Numbered from the stretch's first letter, positions 42,956 to 52,475 are shown. The stretch is 64,000 nt of DNA from Pseudomonas sp. FeN3W (GCA_030263805.2 CP136010.1:1875001-1939000); one strand, 5' to 3'. A program made the numbers and translations. Notes: generated from the sequence alone by a model not told the origin.

Positions 42956-43501
42956 TCAGCCCTGGGCGCCGGGATCACCGCGGCGGAACGGCTGTGGGGC
43001 GACTTCAACCGGTGCCGGCTCGACCGGCGGCGGACCATCGCCAAGCTTGAAAGGTTTCGGCGGCTCGCTGGCCAGCCTCCGCGTGGCCGGTTCGAGGCGC
43101 TCCGGCTCAGGCTCCGGACGCTCGCGGATAAGCTGCCAGGCAGCTGCGGCAAGGGCGACGGCCAGCACACGATAGAACAGCGATGCCAGGTCGAAACCGA
43201 CCAGCTCGCCGCCATCCAGCCACAGCGACACCAGGCGACCGAGCACCAGCGCGGTCATGGTGATCATCAGCATCATCAAGGCCGGGCGCGCTCGCTCGGG
43301 GGCACGCGCGGCCCAGATCAGGAACAGCGCCAACCCCAGTTGCAGGCCCCCGTAGTAGACCCGCATGTGGCTGACCGAGGCGCCCTCCATCAGCAGCATG
43401 CCGTTCAGATTGGCCATCTCGTAGGGGCGGAACCAGTAGGCCAGGCTCAGACTGGCCATCACCAGCGCCTGCGCGAGCAGAACGAAACGGGCAAAACGCA
43501 T
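42956..43501 (-). CDS. DUF4345 family membrane protein
   Basis: The 181-residue protein has four predicted helices (about 5-23, 45-65, 75-95, 105-125), a Tyr/Trp-rich loop FRPYEMANLNGMLLMEGASVSHMRVYYGGLQ typical of DUF4345, and a Pro/Glu-rich cytoplasmic tail. No function is established. Its stop abuts that of the dnr-type gene. AGGAGAG precedes the ATG. Confidence 0.8.
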   Translation of the reverse strand: MRFARFVLLAQALVMASLSLAYWFRPYEMANLNGMLLMEGASVSHMRVYYGGLQLGLALFLIWAARAPERARPALMMLMITMTALVLGRLVSLWLDGGELVGFDLASLFYRVLAVALAAAAWQLIRERPEPEPERLEPATRRLASEPPKPFKLGDGPPPVEPAPVEVAPQPFRRGDPGAQG

Positions 43502-43690
43502 CGAAAACTCTCCTGATGTGCGACTCGCTATTCCGATTGGCATGGGACTGTCAGGCGGCCGTTTGTTCTGCGCCCGGTACTTAGGGCGACACTCCCGCGC
43601 GACGTCGGTGGTGACGATTACCCGCCCGCGGCACCTTGGGTATGGGCGCAACCCGGCGTATTCTGGGCCTCTCGCTCGTAGGAGGTTCCC

Positions 43691-44128
43691 ATGCGCCGTC
43701 TTCTGTTGCCGCTTCCCGTCCTGCTCGCCGGGTTCGCCCAGGCCGCCGAGCCCCTCGCCATCGACGTCTATCGCGACCCGAGCTGCGGCTGTTGCGAGGC
43801 CTGGATCGATCACCTGCAGGACAACGGTTTTACCGTGGCCGATCACGTGGTCAACGACATGACCTCGGTAAAGATGGAACACGGCATCCCGCACCGCCTC
43901 GGTTCCTGTCATACCGCCGTGATCGACGGCAAGTTCGTCGAAGGCCACGTTCCTGTCGCCGACATCCTCAAGCTGCGTGAGCAACCGGACCTGATTGGCG
44001 CGGCCGTACCCGGCATGCCGATCGGCTCGCCAGGCATGGAGATGGGCGAGCACAAGGACGCCTTCAAGGTGATCGGCGTCAGCAAGCACGGCGAGGAACG
44101 CGTGCTCTCCGAATACCCCGGCGACTGA
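43691..44128 (+). CDS. DUF411 metal-binding secreted protein
   Basis: The 145-residue protein has a signal peptide (1-18, AQA) and the DUF411 core: DVYRDPSCGCCEAWIDHL with a Cys-Gly-Cys-Cys centre (about 33-36), MEHGIPHRLGSCHTAVIDG and EGHVPVADI. The Cys/His set and a Met/His tail (GMEMGEH) point to copper or a similar metal. Family members often sit beside copper-handling genes; none is adjacent here. GTAGGAGG provides a strong ribosome site. Confidence 0.85.
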   Translation: MRRLLLPLPVLLAGFAQAAEPLAIDVYRDPSCGCCEAWIDHLQDNGFTVADHVVNDMTSVKMEHGIPHRLGSCHTAVIDGKFVEGHVPVADILKLREQPDLIGAAVPGMPIGSPGMEMGEHKDAFKVIGVSKHGEERVLSEYPGD

Positions 44129-44257
44129 GCCATCGTGCATCGGCGAATGCAGTGCGGTCCCCGCTGCAGCTTTTTCGCGCCAGGCGGGTCTTAACGGGAG
44201 GCAGTAACCGCTTCGGTGCTGCGCGCTCAACCCGTCAACCGTTCAGAGGGACACCCC

Positions 44258-45115
44258 ATGCGCTGGAATCGAGCCCGACGCAGCGACAACGTAGTGGACG
44301 CCAGAGGCCGCAGCGGCATGCGCCTTGGCGGCGGACTGGGCCTGGGCGGCATCGCCATCGTGGTGATCATTGGCCTGCTCTCCGGCCAGGACCCGCTGCA
44401 GATCCTCGGCCAGCTGGCCAACCAGGGCGGGCCGGCCGTCTCCCAGCAAAGCCAGCGGCCGGCCGGCGATGACCCGCAGACGGAATTCGTCCGGGCGATC
44501 CTCGGCGACACCGAGGACACCTGGCGCGCGCTGTTTCGGCAAGCCGGCGCCGAATACCGCGATCCGACCCTGGTGCTGTTTCGCGGCGGTGTGAACTCGG
44601 CCTGCGGCTTCGCCAGTTCGGCGGTGGGCCCGTTCTACTGCCCGGGCGATCAGCAGGTCTATCTCGATCTGCAGTTCTTCGACGAGATGGCCCGGCGCTT
44701 CTCCGCCGCTGGCGACTTCGCCCAGGCCTATGTGATCGCCCATGAGGTCGGCCATCATGTGCAGACTTTGCTCGGCGTTTCCCAGCAGATACAGAGCGCC
44801 CGTCAGCGCGGTGCGAAGATGGAAGGTGACAATGGCCTGCTGGTCCGTCAGGAGCTACAGGCCGATTGCTTCGCCGGGGTCTGGGCCTACCACGCGCAGC
44901 GACGTCACGACTGGCTGGAAGAAGGCGATCTGGAAGAAGCCCTGAACGCCGCCAATGCCATCGGCGACGACAACCTGCAGCAACGCAGTCAGGGCCGCGT
45001 GGTGCCCGATGCCTTCACCCACGGCACCTCGGCGCAACGGGTACGCTGGTTCCGCGATGGCTTCGAGCATGGCGATCCGGTGCGCTGCGACACTTTCAAG
45101 GCGACGCGGCTTTAA
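44258..45115 (+). CDS. Neutral zinc metallopeptidase (YpfJ family)
   Basis: The 285-residue protein has an N-terminal arginine-rich stretch, one membrane helix (LGGIAIVVIIGLLSG, about 27-42) and a metallopeptidase domain. It has the zinc site HEVGHHVQ (about 165) and a distal ELQADCFAGVWA Glu. It ends with TFKATRL. It belongs to the YpfJ/PF04228 group of putative neutral zinc peptidases, whose substrates are unknown. Confidence 0.88.
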   Translation: MRWNRARRSDNVVDARGRSGMRLGGGLGLGGIAIVVIIGLLSGQDPLQILGQLANQGGPAVSQQSQRPAGDDPQTEFVRAILGDTEDTWRALFRQAGAEYRDPTLVLFRGGVNSACGFASSAVGPFYCPGDQQVYLDLQFFDEMARRFSAAGDFAQAYVIAHEVGHHVQTLLGVSQQIQSARQRGAKMEGDNGLLVRQELQADCFAGVWAYHAQRRHDWLEEGDLEEALNAANAIGDDNLQQRSQGRVVPDAFTHGTSAQRVRWFRDGFEHGDPVRCDTFKATRL

Positions 45116-45246
45116 CAGATGGGCAATGGCGGGAAGTGGAGCTTCGCGGGCAGGCCGCTTGCAGGGTCATGCGGGGTTCAAACCGTAGTGCGGGCAGTGG
45201 TGCTGGGCAACACCAGATAACAGCCGGTTTTGTGCACACACCGCGC

Positions 45247-45849
45247 TCAGACCTCGCCCGAAGACAGCAGCCCGTGCAGCATCCGGCAATCCGGGGCATA
45301 GAGATCGGCCAGCTCCGGCCATTCGTTGTGCGGCACGTTGACCAGTACGCCGCGCGCGCCGGCGGCCCGGGCGCATTCCAGGTCGAAGCGGTAGTCGCCG
45401 ACCATCAGCATCGACGCCGGCGCCACGCGCCAGCGCTCCGCCAGGTGCAGCAGCCCTCCCGGATGCGGCTTGGGCGGCGCTTCGTCGCGGCCGAGGATGT
45501 CCTCGGGCAGAAAGCAGTCCCCCATGCCGACCGCTTCCAGCGTCACCCTGGCCAGTTCCTGGGCATTGCGGGTCAGCACGCCGAGCCGGCAGCCGCGCTC
45601 GCGCAAGGCGTGCAACAGCTCGCGCGCGCCTTCTGCCGGACGCGCAGCGTAGGCCAGCTCGCGCTCGTGCTCCAGCAGCCAGGCGTGTTTGGCGGCGGCC
45701 TCCTCGGCAGGTAGCGCCGCCAGATGATGGAGGATGTCGTCCTCCTCGGGAATCGCCAGCGCGCGGCGGATGGCGGCGAAATCGTGCACGGCGATCGTCA
45801 GGGTGCCGTCCATGTCGAACACCCAGTGACGAACGTCGGCAATCTTCAC
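45247..45849 (-). CDS. HAD-superfamily hydrolase (phosphatase-like)
   Basis: The 200-residue protein has motif I VFDMDGTLT (about 10-18), motif II in LGVLTRN (about 90) and Lys in PPKPHPGGL (about 127). Motif III/IV reads MLMVGDYRFDLECARAAG (about 148). It resembles phosphoglycolate-phosphatase-like enzymes with a small helical cap. The substrate is unknown. It overlaps tesB by 4 bases (ATGA). Confidence 0.88.
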   Translation of the reverse strand: MKIADVRHWVFDMDGTLTIAVHDFAAIRRALAIPEEDDILHHLAALPAEEAAAKHAWLLEHERELAYAARPAEGARELLHALRERGCRLGVLTRNAQELARVTLEAVGMGDCFLPEDILGRDEAPPKPHPGGLLHLAERWRVAPASMLMVGDYRFDLECARAAGARGVLVNVPHNEWPELADLYAPDCRMLHGLLSSGEV

Positions 45850-46715
45850 ATCCAGTCCTCACGCACGCGGATCAGCCCTTCCTGCGCCACGGAAGCGACC
45901 AGTTGGCCCTGGCGGTTGAAGATGCTGCCGCGGGCGAAGCCGCGGGCATTGCCGGCCCAGGGGCTGTCGATGGAATACAGCAGCCAGTCGTCCAGCTTCA
46001 CCTCGCGATGGAACCAGATGGCGTGGTCGAGGCTGGCCAGCTGGATGAACTTGCTCCACGAGCTGACGCCGTGCGGCTGCAACGCCGTGCCGATAAAGCT
46101 GAAGTCCGAGGCGTAGGCCAGCAGGTACTTGTGCAGTGCCGGGCTGTCGGGCAGCGAGCCGTCGGCACGGAACCAAAGGTGGCGGACCGGCTCGATGGGC
46201 TGCGGGTTGGCCGGGTCGACCAGCGTGACCGGGCGGATCTCGATGGGTTTGGGTCGGCGCAGCTTTTCCATCACCCGCTCAGGCACCATCGGTGACAGCT
46301 TGTGCAACAGCTCCCACTCGTTGGGCAGATCGTCCGGCCCGACCACGTCCGGCATCGGCAGCTGATGCTCGTAGCCCGTTTCCGCGGCCTGGAACGAGGC
46401 GATGCCGGTGAAGATGGTCTGGCCCTTCTGGATCGCACTGACCCGCCGCGTGGTGAAACTGCCGCCGTCGCGTACGCGATCGACGTCGTAGACCACCGGT
46501 TGGTGCGAATCGCCGGGGCGCAGGAAATAGCCGTGCAGCGAATGCACATGGCGCTCCGGCGACACCGTCTGACTGGCGGCGGAGATCACCTGGCCGAGCA
46601 CCTGCCCGCCGAACAGCTGGGGAAAGCCGAGGTCCTGGCTCGCGCCACGGAACAGGTTTTCCTCGATGCGTTCCAGGGTCAGCAGGTTGACCAGGGCGTC
46701 GAGTATCTGGGTCAT
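45846..46715 (-). CDS. tesB: Acyl-CoA thioesterase II
   Basis: The 289-residue double-hotdog protein matches TesB in length. It has LFGGQVLGQVISAASQTV, HSLHGYFLRPGDSHQPVVYDVDRVRDGGSF and, in the second half, LAYASDFSFIGTAL (catalytic Asp) and SLDHAIWFHR. It hydrolyses a broad range of acyl-CoAs in the cytoplasm. I use the ATG at 46715, where the family N terminus begins, discarding 30 upstream residues. Confidence 0.94.
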   Translation of the reverse strand: MTQILDALVNLLTLERIEENLFRGASQDLGFPQLFGGQVLGQVISAASQTVSPERHVHSLHGYFLRPGDSHQPVVYDVDRVRDGGSFTTRRVSAIQKGQTIFTGIASFQAAETGYEHQLPMPDVVGPDDLPNEWELLHKLSPMVPERVMEKLRRPKPIEIRPVTLVDPANPQPIEPVRHLWFRADGSLPDSPALHKYLLAYASDFSFIGTALQPHGVSSWSKFIQLASLDHAIWFHREVKLDDWLLYSIDSPWAGNARGFARGSIFNRQGQLVASVAQEGLIRVREDWM

Positions 46716-46792
46716 TTCGGCATCCTTGATAAGGGCAGGCGGACAGGCACGCCATGTTACGGATTTCGCCGGCATCGCTCCAGCAACAGGGC

Positions 46793-47347
46793 TTATTGTC
46801 GCCAATCGTCCCGCCGCAGCCGGTAGAGCAGCTGGGCGTGCAACGGATGTTCGGGCGAAACGTCCGGATGGCCGTACGCGGTGGTCTGCTCAGGGCGCAT
46901 GCCGAGCCCTTCCAGCAGTTGCCTGCCCGGCTCGTTTATCCGCGACGCCCAGGCCACGACCTCATCCAGCCCCAGCGCGCCAAACGCACATTTCAGCACC
47001 GTTTCAGCAGCCTCGTGGGCCAGGCCCTGCCCCCAATGCTCGCAGGCCACCGCCCAGCGCAGTTCGACGGCCGGGTTCGGCAGCAGAGAGGCGGACCAGA
47101 CCAGTCCGCAATAGCCGATGAAGGCACCATTGTCCTTACGCTCCAGTGCCCACAGGCCGAAACCATTGCGCAGCAGATGCAGCCTGCTGCGCACCATCAG
47201 CGCAGCGCATTCGTCGCGGGACCACAGCGCCGGGTTGTAGCGCATCACCTCCGGGTCGGCGCAGAGCCGCGCCAGCGGATCGAGGTCTTCGTCATGCCAG
47301 TTGCGCAGCCGTAGGCGCGTGCTTTCGAGTGCGAGTCGTTCGACCAT
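46793..47347 (-). CDS. GNAT-family N-acetyltransferase (RimJ/RimL type)
   Basis: The 184-residue protein has the RimJ/RimL layout: TRLRLRNWHDEDLDPLARLCADPEVMRY at the start, FIGYCGLVW (about 75), ELRWAVACEHWGQGLAHEAAETVLKCAF with the acetyl-CoA loop (about 93-120), and RINEPGRQLLEGLGM. The acceptor is unknown. It is divergent from the deacetylase-like gene with only 70 bases between starts. Confidence 0.87.
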   Translation of the reverse strand: MVERLALESTRLRLRNWHDEDLDPLARLCADPEVMRYNPALWSRDECAALMVRSRLHLLRNGFGLWALERKDNGAFIGYCGLVWSASLLPNPAVELRWAVACEHWGQGLAHEAAETVLKCAFGALGLDEVVAWASRINEPGRQLLEGLGMRPEQTTAYGHPDVSPEHPLHAQLLYRLRRDDWRQ

Positions 47348-47417
47348 CCCTGCTCCTTGAGCGCTCCGACGGCCAGCCTGCATACTGCGGTGCACATCCA
47401 TCGAACACGCGTGGTTC

Positions 47418-48338
47418 ATGTCGCTTCCCCTGGTATTTCACGACGATTACAGCCCGCCATTGCCGCCGGGCCATCGTTTTCCCATGGAGAAGTTTCGTCT
47501 GCTGCGCGACCATCTGGTCGCCTTGGGTTTGACCACAGAGGCAGCGCTATTGCGCCCCGCGCTGTGCAGTCATGACATTCTGACGCTGGCGCACGACCGC
47601 AACTACGTCGAGCGTTACTGCAGCGGCGCGATGGGTCGCGACGAACTGCGCCGCCTCGGCCTGCCCTGGAGCCCGGAGCTCGCGCAGCGCACCGTGCGCG
47701 CGGTGGGCGGCTCGCTACTGGCCGCCGAGCAGGCACTGCAACATGGCCTGGCCTGTCACCTGGCCGGCGGTACCCACCATGCCCATCACGACCACGCTTC
47801 CGGCTTCTGCATTTTCAATGACCTGGCGGTAATCGCCCTGTACCTGCTGGAGAGCGGACGTGTCGGCCGCGTGCTGATCTTCGATTGCGACGTGCATCAG
47901 GGCGACGGCACCGCGCGCATCCTGGAAAACGTGGCGGACGCGGTAACCGTCTCGCTGCACTGCGAAAAGAACTTCCCCGCGCGCAAGGCCCATAGCGACT
48001 GGGATATCCCGCTGCCACCCGGCATGGGCGATGACGCGTATCTGAAGGTGGTACACGACACCCTGAACTACCTGCTGCCGATCTATCAGCCGGACCTGGT
48101 GCTCTATGACGCCGGCGTGGATGTTCATCGCGACGACGCCCTGGGCCTGCTCTCGCTGACCGACGCCGGGCTCGCCGCCCGCGACAGCGCCGTGCTCGAC
48201 CACTGCCTGGGCCGCGACATTCCGGTGGTCGGCCTGATCGGCGGCGGCTACGACAAGGACCGCGCCCTGCTCGCACGGCGCCACGCCACCTTGCATGTCA
48301 GCGCGGCAGCCGCCTGGCAGCGCCACGGACTCGGCTGA
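47418..48338 (+). CDS. Histone-deacetylase-family (class IV-like) hydrolase
   Basis: The 306-residue protein has the arginase/deacetylase fold signature. The catalytic His pair is in GGTHHAHHDHASGFCIFND (about 117-135), and metal ligands are in LIFDCDVHQGDGTA (about 155) and LYDAGVDVHRDD (about 233). A Gly-rich LIGGGYDKD loop completes the site. Bacterial relatives deacetylate acetylpolyamines or other acetyl-amides. It lies divergent from a GNAT acetyltransferase, an interesting but unproven pairing. Confidence 0.88.
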   Translation: MSLPLVFHDDYSPPLPPGHRFPMEKFRLLRDHLVALGLTTEAALLRPALCSHDILTLAHDRNYVERYCSGAMGRDELRRLGLPWSPELAQRTVRAVGGSLLAAEQALQHGLACHLAGGTHHAHHDHASGFCIFNDLAVIALYLLESGRVGRVLIFDCDVHQGDGTARILENVADAVTVSLHCEKNFPARKAHSDWDIPLPPGMGDDAYLKVVHDTLNYLLPIYQPDLVLYDAGVDVHRDDALGLLSLTDAGLAARDSAVLDHCLGRDIPVVGLIGGGYDKDRALLARRHATLHVSAAAAWQRHGLG

Positions 48339-48391
48339 GCATCCGTCAGCGGCTACAATGCCCGCCCCGTGATGTTCTTCAGGCTTCTGCC

Positions 48392-49645
48392 ATGACCCCG
48401 CCCGCCCCCTCCTCTCGTGTCGCCATCATCGGCGGCGGCCCTGCCGGCCTGATGGCCGCCGAAGTACTCGGCCAGGCGGGCATCAGCGTCGATCTGTACG
48501 ACGCCATGCCGTCGGTGGGCCGCAAATTCCTGCTGGCCGGGGTCGGTGGCATGAACATCACCCATGCCGAGCACTACTCCACCTTCGTCAGCCGCTACGG
48601 CGCACGCTCAGAGCAGCTGCGCCCGCTGCTGGACGCCTTTACTCCGAGCGCGCTGCGTGACTGGATTCACGGGCTGGGCATCGACACCTTCGTCGGCAGT
48701 TCCGGCCGGGTATTTCCCACCGACATGAAAGCCGCGCCATTGCTGCGCGCCTGGCTCAAGCGCCTGCGCGAGAGTGGCGTGCGCATTCATACCCGCCAGC
48801 GCTGGCTGGGCTGGGACGCACAGGGTGTGCTGCGCATCGCCGGGGCGGACGGCGAAAGCCTGATCGAGGCCGACGCCACCCTGCTCGCCCTCGGCGGCGG
48901 CAGCTGGGCGCGACTGGGCTCGGATGGCGCCTGGGTGCCGCTGCTCACAGCTCGCGGCATTGCCATCGCACCGTTGCAGCCGGCCAACTGCGGCTTCGAG
49001 GTGCAAGCCTGGAGCGAGCACCTGCGGGACAAGTTCGCCGGCGCGCCGCTGAAGACGGTCAGCCTCGCCCTTCCCGACACCGCGCCGCGCAAGGGCGAGT
49101 TCGTACTTACCGCGACCGGCATCGAGGGCAGCCTGGTCTACGCGCTCTCGGCGCCGATCCGCAACACGATCAACCGTGACGGCGCCGCCACCGTGCTGCT
49201 CGACCTGCTGCCGGATCGCACCCTGGCGCAGGTCGCCAGCGCCCTGGCCAGACCACGGGGCGCGCAGTCGATGGCCAAGCACCTGCACCGCCAGCTGAAG
49301 CTCGATGGAGTCAAGGCGGCGCTGCTGCGCGAGCTGACCGATGCCGCGATCTTTCAGGAGCCGCAAGCCCTGGCCACGGCGATCAAGGCGCTACCCATCC
49401 GCCTGGTCCGCCCGCGTCCGCTGGACGAAGCCATCAGCAGTGCCGGCGGCGTGCCGTTCGAAGCGCTGGATGCCAACCTGATGCTGCGACAGCTGCCCGG
49501 TGTGTTCTGCGCCGGGGAGATGCTCGACTGGGAGGCAGCGACCGGCGGTTATCTGCTGACCGCCTGCTTTGCCAGTGGCCGGGCGGCGGCCGAGGGAATG
49601 CTGCGCTGGCTGCGGACCGAACGGCCCACAATCGCACAGGCCTGA
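48392..49645 (+). CDS. NAD(P)/FAD-dependent oxidoreductase (HI0933-like flavoprotein)
   Basis: The 417-residue flavoprotein has the dinucleotide motif VAIIGGGPAGLMAAEVL at the N terminus, then GRKFLLAGVGGMNITHAE. The C-terminal FAD motif reads LPGVFCAGEMLDWEAATGGYLLTACFASGRAAAEG. It belongs to the HI0933/BaiN-like family (the group often called TIGR03862). The reaction is unknown. Confidence 0.88.
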   Translation: MTPPAPSSRVAIIGGGPAGLMAAEVLGQAGISVDLYDAMPSVGRKFLLAGVGGMNITHAEHYSTFVSRYGARSEQLRPLLDAFTPSALRDWIHGLGIDTFVGSSGRVFPTDMKAAPLLRAWLKRLRESGVRIHTRQRWLGWDAQGVLRIAGADGESLIEADATLLALGGGSWARLGSDGAWVPLLTARGIAIAPLQPANCGFEVQAWSEHLRDKFAGAPLKTVSLALPDTAPRKGEFVLTATGIEGSLVYALSAPIRNTINRDGAATVLLDLLPDRTLAQVASALARPRGAQSMAKHLHRQLKLDGVKAALLRELTDAAIFQEPQALATAIKALPIRLVRPRPLDEAISSAGGVPFEALDANLMLRQLPGVFCAGEMLDWEAATGGYLLTACFASGRAAAEGMLRWLRTERPTIAQA

Positions 49646-49690
49646 TCGACGGGTGAGCAGCGGCCGGATGAGCCGGCCGCACCCAGCGTT

Positions 49691-50713
49691 CTACATCTTC
49701 ATCACGATACGGCCCTCGATGCGCCCGGCACGCATGTCGTCGAGTATATGGTTGATGTTGTCGAGCTTGTCGGTATGGATGGTCGCCTTGACCAGCCCCT
49801 CGCCAGCGAAGTCCAGCGCCTCCTGCAGGTCGGCACGGGTACCGACGATGGAGCCGGTGATGCTGATCGCCTTGAGCACCACATCGAAGATCGGCGTCGG
49901 GAAATCTCCCGGCGGCAGACCGACCAGCGCCACGGTACCGCGCCGCCGGGCCATGCCGATGGCCTGACCGAAGGCGCTGTTGGACACCGCCGTCACCAGC
50001 ACGCCGTGAGCGCCACCGATATCGCGCTGCACCACTTCCACGGGGCTCTCCGTGCGCGCATTGACGGTCAGGTCGGCGCCCAGGCGCTTGGCCAGTTCCA
50101 GCTTGGCGTCATCCACATCCACCGCCACCACGTGCAGGCCCATCGCCTTGGCGTACTGCACCGCGACGTGGCCGAGGCCGCCAATACCGGAGATCGCCAC
50201 CCACTGACCGGGCCGCGCTTCGGTGACCTTGAGACCCTTGTAGACGGTGACCCCGGCACAGAGGATCGGCGCGATCTCGTCGAACTCGACGTTCTTCGGC
50301 AGGATGCCCACGTAATTCGGGTCCGCCAGCACGTACTCGGCATAGGCACCGTTGACCGAGTAGCCGGTGTTCTGCTGGCCTTCGCAGAGGGTTTCCCAGC
50401 CGGTCAGGCAGTGCTCGCAGCAGCCGCAGGCGGTGTACAGCCAGGGTACGCCGACCCGATCGCCCTCCTTCACCCGGGTCACGCCGGCACCCACCGCAGC
50501 GACGTGGCCGACGCCTTCGTGACCGGGAATGAACGGCAGGGACGGTTTCACCGGCCAGTCGCCCTCGGCCGCATGCAGGTCGGTGTGGCAGACGCCGGAG
50601 GCGGCGATCTTCACCAGGATCTGGCCAGGGCCGGGCATTGGCACCTTGACTTCCTCGAGGCGCAGCGGCTCGCCGAAGGCGTGTACCACTGCCGCTTTCA
50701 TGGTCTGGGTCAT
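49691..50713 (-). CDS. adhP: Zinc-dependent alcohol dehydrogenase AdhP
   Basis: The 340-residue protein is a medium-chain dehydrogenase. Catalytic zinc ligands are in GVCHTDLHA and PGHEGVG, and structural zinc cysteines in CGCCEHCLTGWETLC. The NAD motif reads ISGIGGLGHVAVQYAKAMG (about 170). It oxidises ethanol and short alcohols. A TAGAC-CCAG-ATCAA Anr-like sequence lies about 65 bases upstream; Pseudomonas ethanol dehydrogenase of this type is known to be Anr-controlled. Confidence 0.94.
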   Translation of the reverse strand: MTQTMKAAVVHAFGEPLRLEEVKVPMPGPGQILVKIAASGVCHTDLHAAEGDWPVKPSLPFIPGHEGVGHVAAVGAGVTRVKEGDRVGVPWLYTACGCCEHCLTGWETLCEGQQNTGYSVNGAYAEYVLADPNYVGILPKNVEFDEIAPILCAGVTVYKGLKVTEARPGQWVAISGIGGLGHVAVQYAKAMGLHVVAVDVDDAKLELAKRLGADLTVNARTESPVEVVQRDIGGAHGVLVTAVSNSAFGQAIGMARRRGTVALVGLPPGDFPTPIFDVVLKAISITGSIVGTRADLQEALDFAGEGLVKATIHTDKLDNINHILDDMRAGRIEGRIVMKM

Positions 50714-50770
50714 GGACTTGCTCCTTGAGTCGGGACATTCGAGTCTGCACAACATGGACCGGATCAAGCC

Positions 50771-50784
50771 TAGACCCAGATCAA
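50771..50784. promoter_or_regulatory. Weak Anr/FNR-like box upstream of adhP
   Basis: On the minus strand it reads TTGAT-CTGG-GTCTA: one perfect half-site and one with a substitution. Centred at -41.5 it would give a 5' leader of about 23 bases for adhP. Confidence 0.45.
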
Positions 50785-50929
50785 TTACAGCAGGCAGTCA
50801 GAGACCGTCCGTCGCGCGCATCGCGTTCGTCCGGCCGTGAGCGGCGCTGCACGAATGTTCCAGACGGCCTGCCGGCAGCGAGCGATACTGAGCCGGGCCA
50901 AGCCGCGACGCCGAGTTCATGGAGCCACC

Positions 50930-51769
50930 ATGGGTACCGATGACTGGATCGATCTGAAGAAGGATGCCGAAACCGGCATCGAGACGATCCGTGCGCATTT
51001 CGAAGGGCACGCCTACGACCCGCATTTCCATGACAGCTACCTGATCGGCTTCACCGAACAGGGCGTTCAGCAGTTTCACTGCCGCCGGACGCTGCACAGC
51101 AGCACGCCGGGGCAGGTGTTTCTGCTCGAACCCGGCGAGCTGCACGACGGCCACGCGCCGACGGCCGGCGGCTTCACCTATTCGATGCTGTACCTCGACC
51201 CGCACTGGCTCGAGCGCGAACTGCGCGCACTGTTCGAGGATGCGCCCAACCAGTGCCAGCCGGCGTTCGCCAAGACGCTGGAAAACGAGCCGGCGCTGGT
51301 GACGGTGATTGCCGATGCCTGCCAGGCCTTGCAAAGCCAGGACCTGCGCATCGTTCGCCAGGCCGCGCTGGACGCCCTGCTGGGCAAACTGGCGCGGCAC
51401 CTGTCATGGCGACCGCGGCTGACTGCCGACCCGCGCCTGCCGGCCGTGGCGCTGCGGGCGCGGGACTATCTGCATGCACACATGGATCAGGATCTCGGGC
51501 TGGATGATCTGGCGCGGGCCACCGGCGTCGATCGCTTCAGGCTGTCACGGGCGTTCAAGGCGGCGTTCGGCCTGGCGCCGCATGCCTATCTGGTCCAGCT
51601 GCGCCTGGCCAAGGCCCGGCGCCTGCTCGCAGCGGGCCAGCCACCGGCGCTGGTGGCGATGAGCCTCGGTTTCGCCGACCAGAGCCACATGGGCCGCTGG
51701 TTCCGCCGCGCCTACGGGCTGACACCGGCGCACTACCGCAAACGCTGCTCGAATCTTCCAGACCACTGA
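50930..51769 (+). CDS. AraC-family transcriptional regulator
   Basis: The 279-residue protein has an N-terminal cupin-like sensor domain (HFEGHAYDPHFHDSYLIGFTEQG, QVFLLEPGELHDGH) and two C-terminal helix-turn-helix motifs (LGLDDLARATGVDRFRLSRAFK and PPALVAMSLGFADQSHMGRWFRRAYG). The ATG at 50930 has GGAG 9 bases upstream. The LysE-family exporter directly follows, which is a frequent regulator-target pairing. Confidence 0.9.
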   Translation: MGTDDWIDLKKDAETGIETIRAHFEGHAYDPHFHDSYLIGFTEQGVQQFHCRRTLHSSTPGQVFLLEPGELHDGHAPTAGGFTYSMLYLDPHWLERELRALFEDAPNQCQPAFAKTLENEPALVTVIADACQALQSQDLRIVRQAALDALLGKLARHLSWRPRLTADPRLPAVALRARDYLHAHMDQDLGLDDLARATGVDRFRLSRAFKAAFGLAPHAYLVQLRLAKARRLLAAGQPPALVAMSLGFADQSHMGRWFRRAYGLTPAHYRKRCSNLPDH

Positions 51770-51877
51770 GCCGACAGGCGCGAGTATTCGGTCGTCCGCC
51801 ACCCCGGAGCCGAAAACCATGCCTCACCTCACCGCCACCCCCGGAGCACTCGCCACGCACATCGCGGAGCAGCCGTC

Positions 51878-52465
51878 ATGAGCCAGCTGCTTCCCTTCAT
51901 GCTGTTCGCCTTCGTCGCCTCGATCACCCCCGGGCCGACCAACATTCTGCTGCTCAGCAACAGCACGCGCTTCGGCCTGGGCGCAGCCGTGCCGATCATT
52001 CTCGGCGCCTGCTCGGCGGCAGCCCTCATCGTGCTGCTGGTGGGCCTGGGCGCCGGCGAATGGTTGCTGCGCCATCCGCAACTGCAGCAGCTCATGACCT
52101 GGTTCGGCCTGACCTGGCTGCTCTACCTGGCCTGGCAGATCGCCCGCAGCCCGGCCGAACCGGTCGAGGCCGCCGCCGCGCCGCGTCGGCTCGGCGCGCT
52201 GGGCGCCGCCGGCCTGCAACTGGTCAACCCGAAGGTGTGGATGATGGCGCTGGCGGTGGTCGGCGTGTTCAGCGGCGCCGCTGCCGACGCCGGGCGTTAC
52301 GCCATTCACGCCCTGCTGTTCTTTCTGATCGCCCTGCCCTGCCTGGCAGCCTGGGCACTGCTCGGTGCCGGGGCTGCGAAGCTGCTGCACTCGGCAGCGC
52401 ATATGCGCCGGTTCAACTACGCCATGGCGCTGCTCTTGGTGGTGTCGGCACTAGCGAGCCTGTGA
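51878..52465 (+). CDS. LysE-family amino-acid/metabolite exporter
   Basis: The 195-residue protein has six hydrophobic helices and the LysE/RhtB N-terminal signature FAFVASITPGPTNILLLSNSTRFG. QLVNPKVWMMAL follows near 110. It exports amino acids or related metabolites; the substrate is unknown. It lies about 108 bases after the AraC-type regulator. Confidence 0.9.
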   Translation: MSQLLPFMLFAFVASITPGPTNILLLSNSTRFGLGAAVPIILGACSAAALIVLLVGLGAGEWLLRHPQLQQLMTWFGLTWLLYLAWQIARSPAEPVEAAAAPRRLGALGAAGLQLVNPKVWMMALAVVGVFSGAAADAGRYAIHALLFFLIALPCLAAWALLGAGAAKLLHSAAHMRRFNYAMALLLVVSALASL

Positions 52466-52475
52466 GAGGCGCAAG

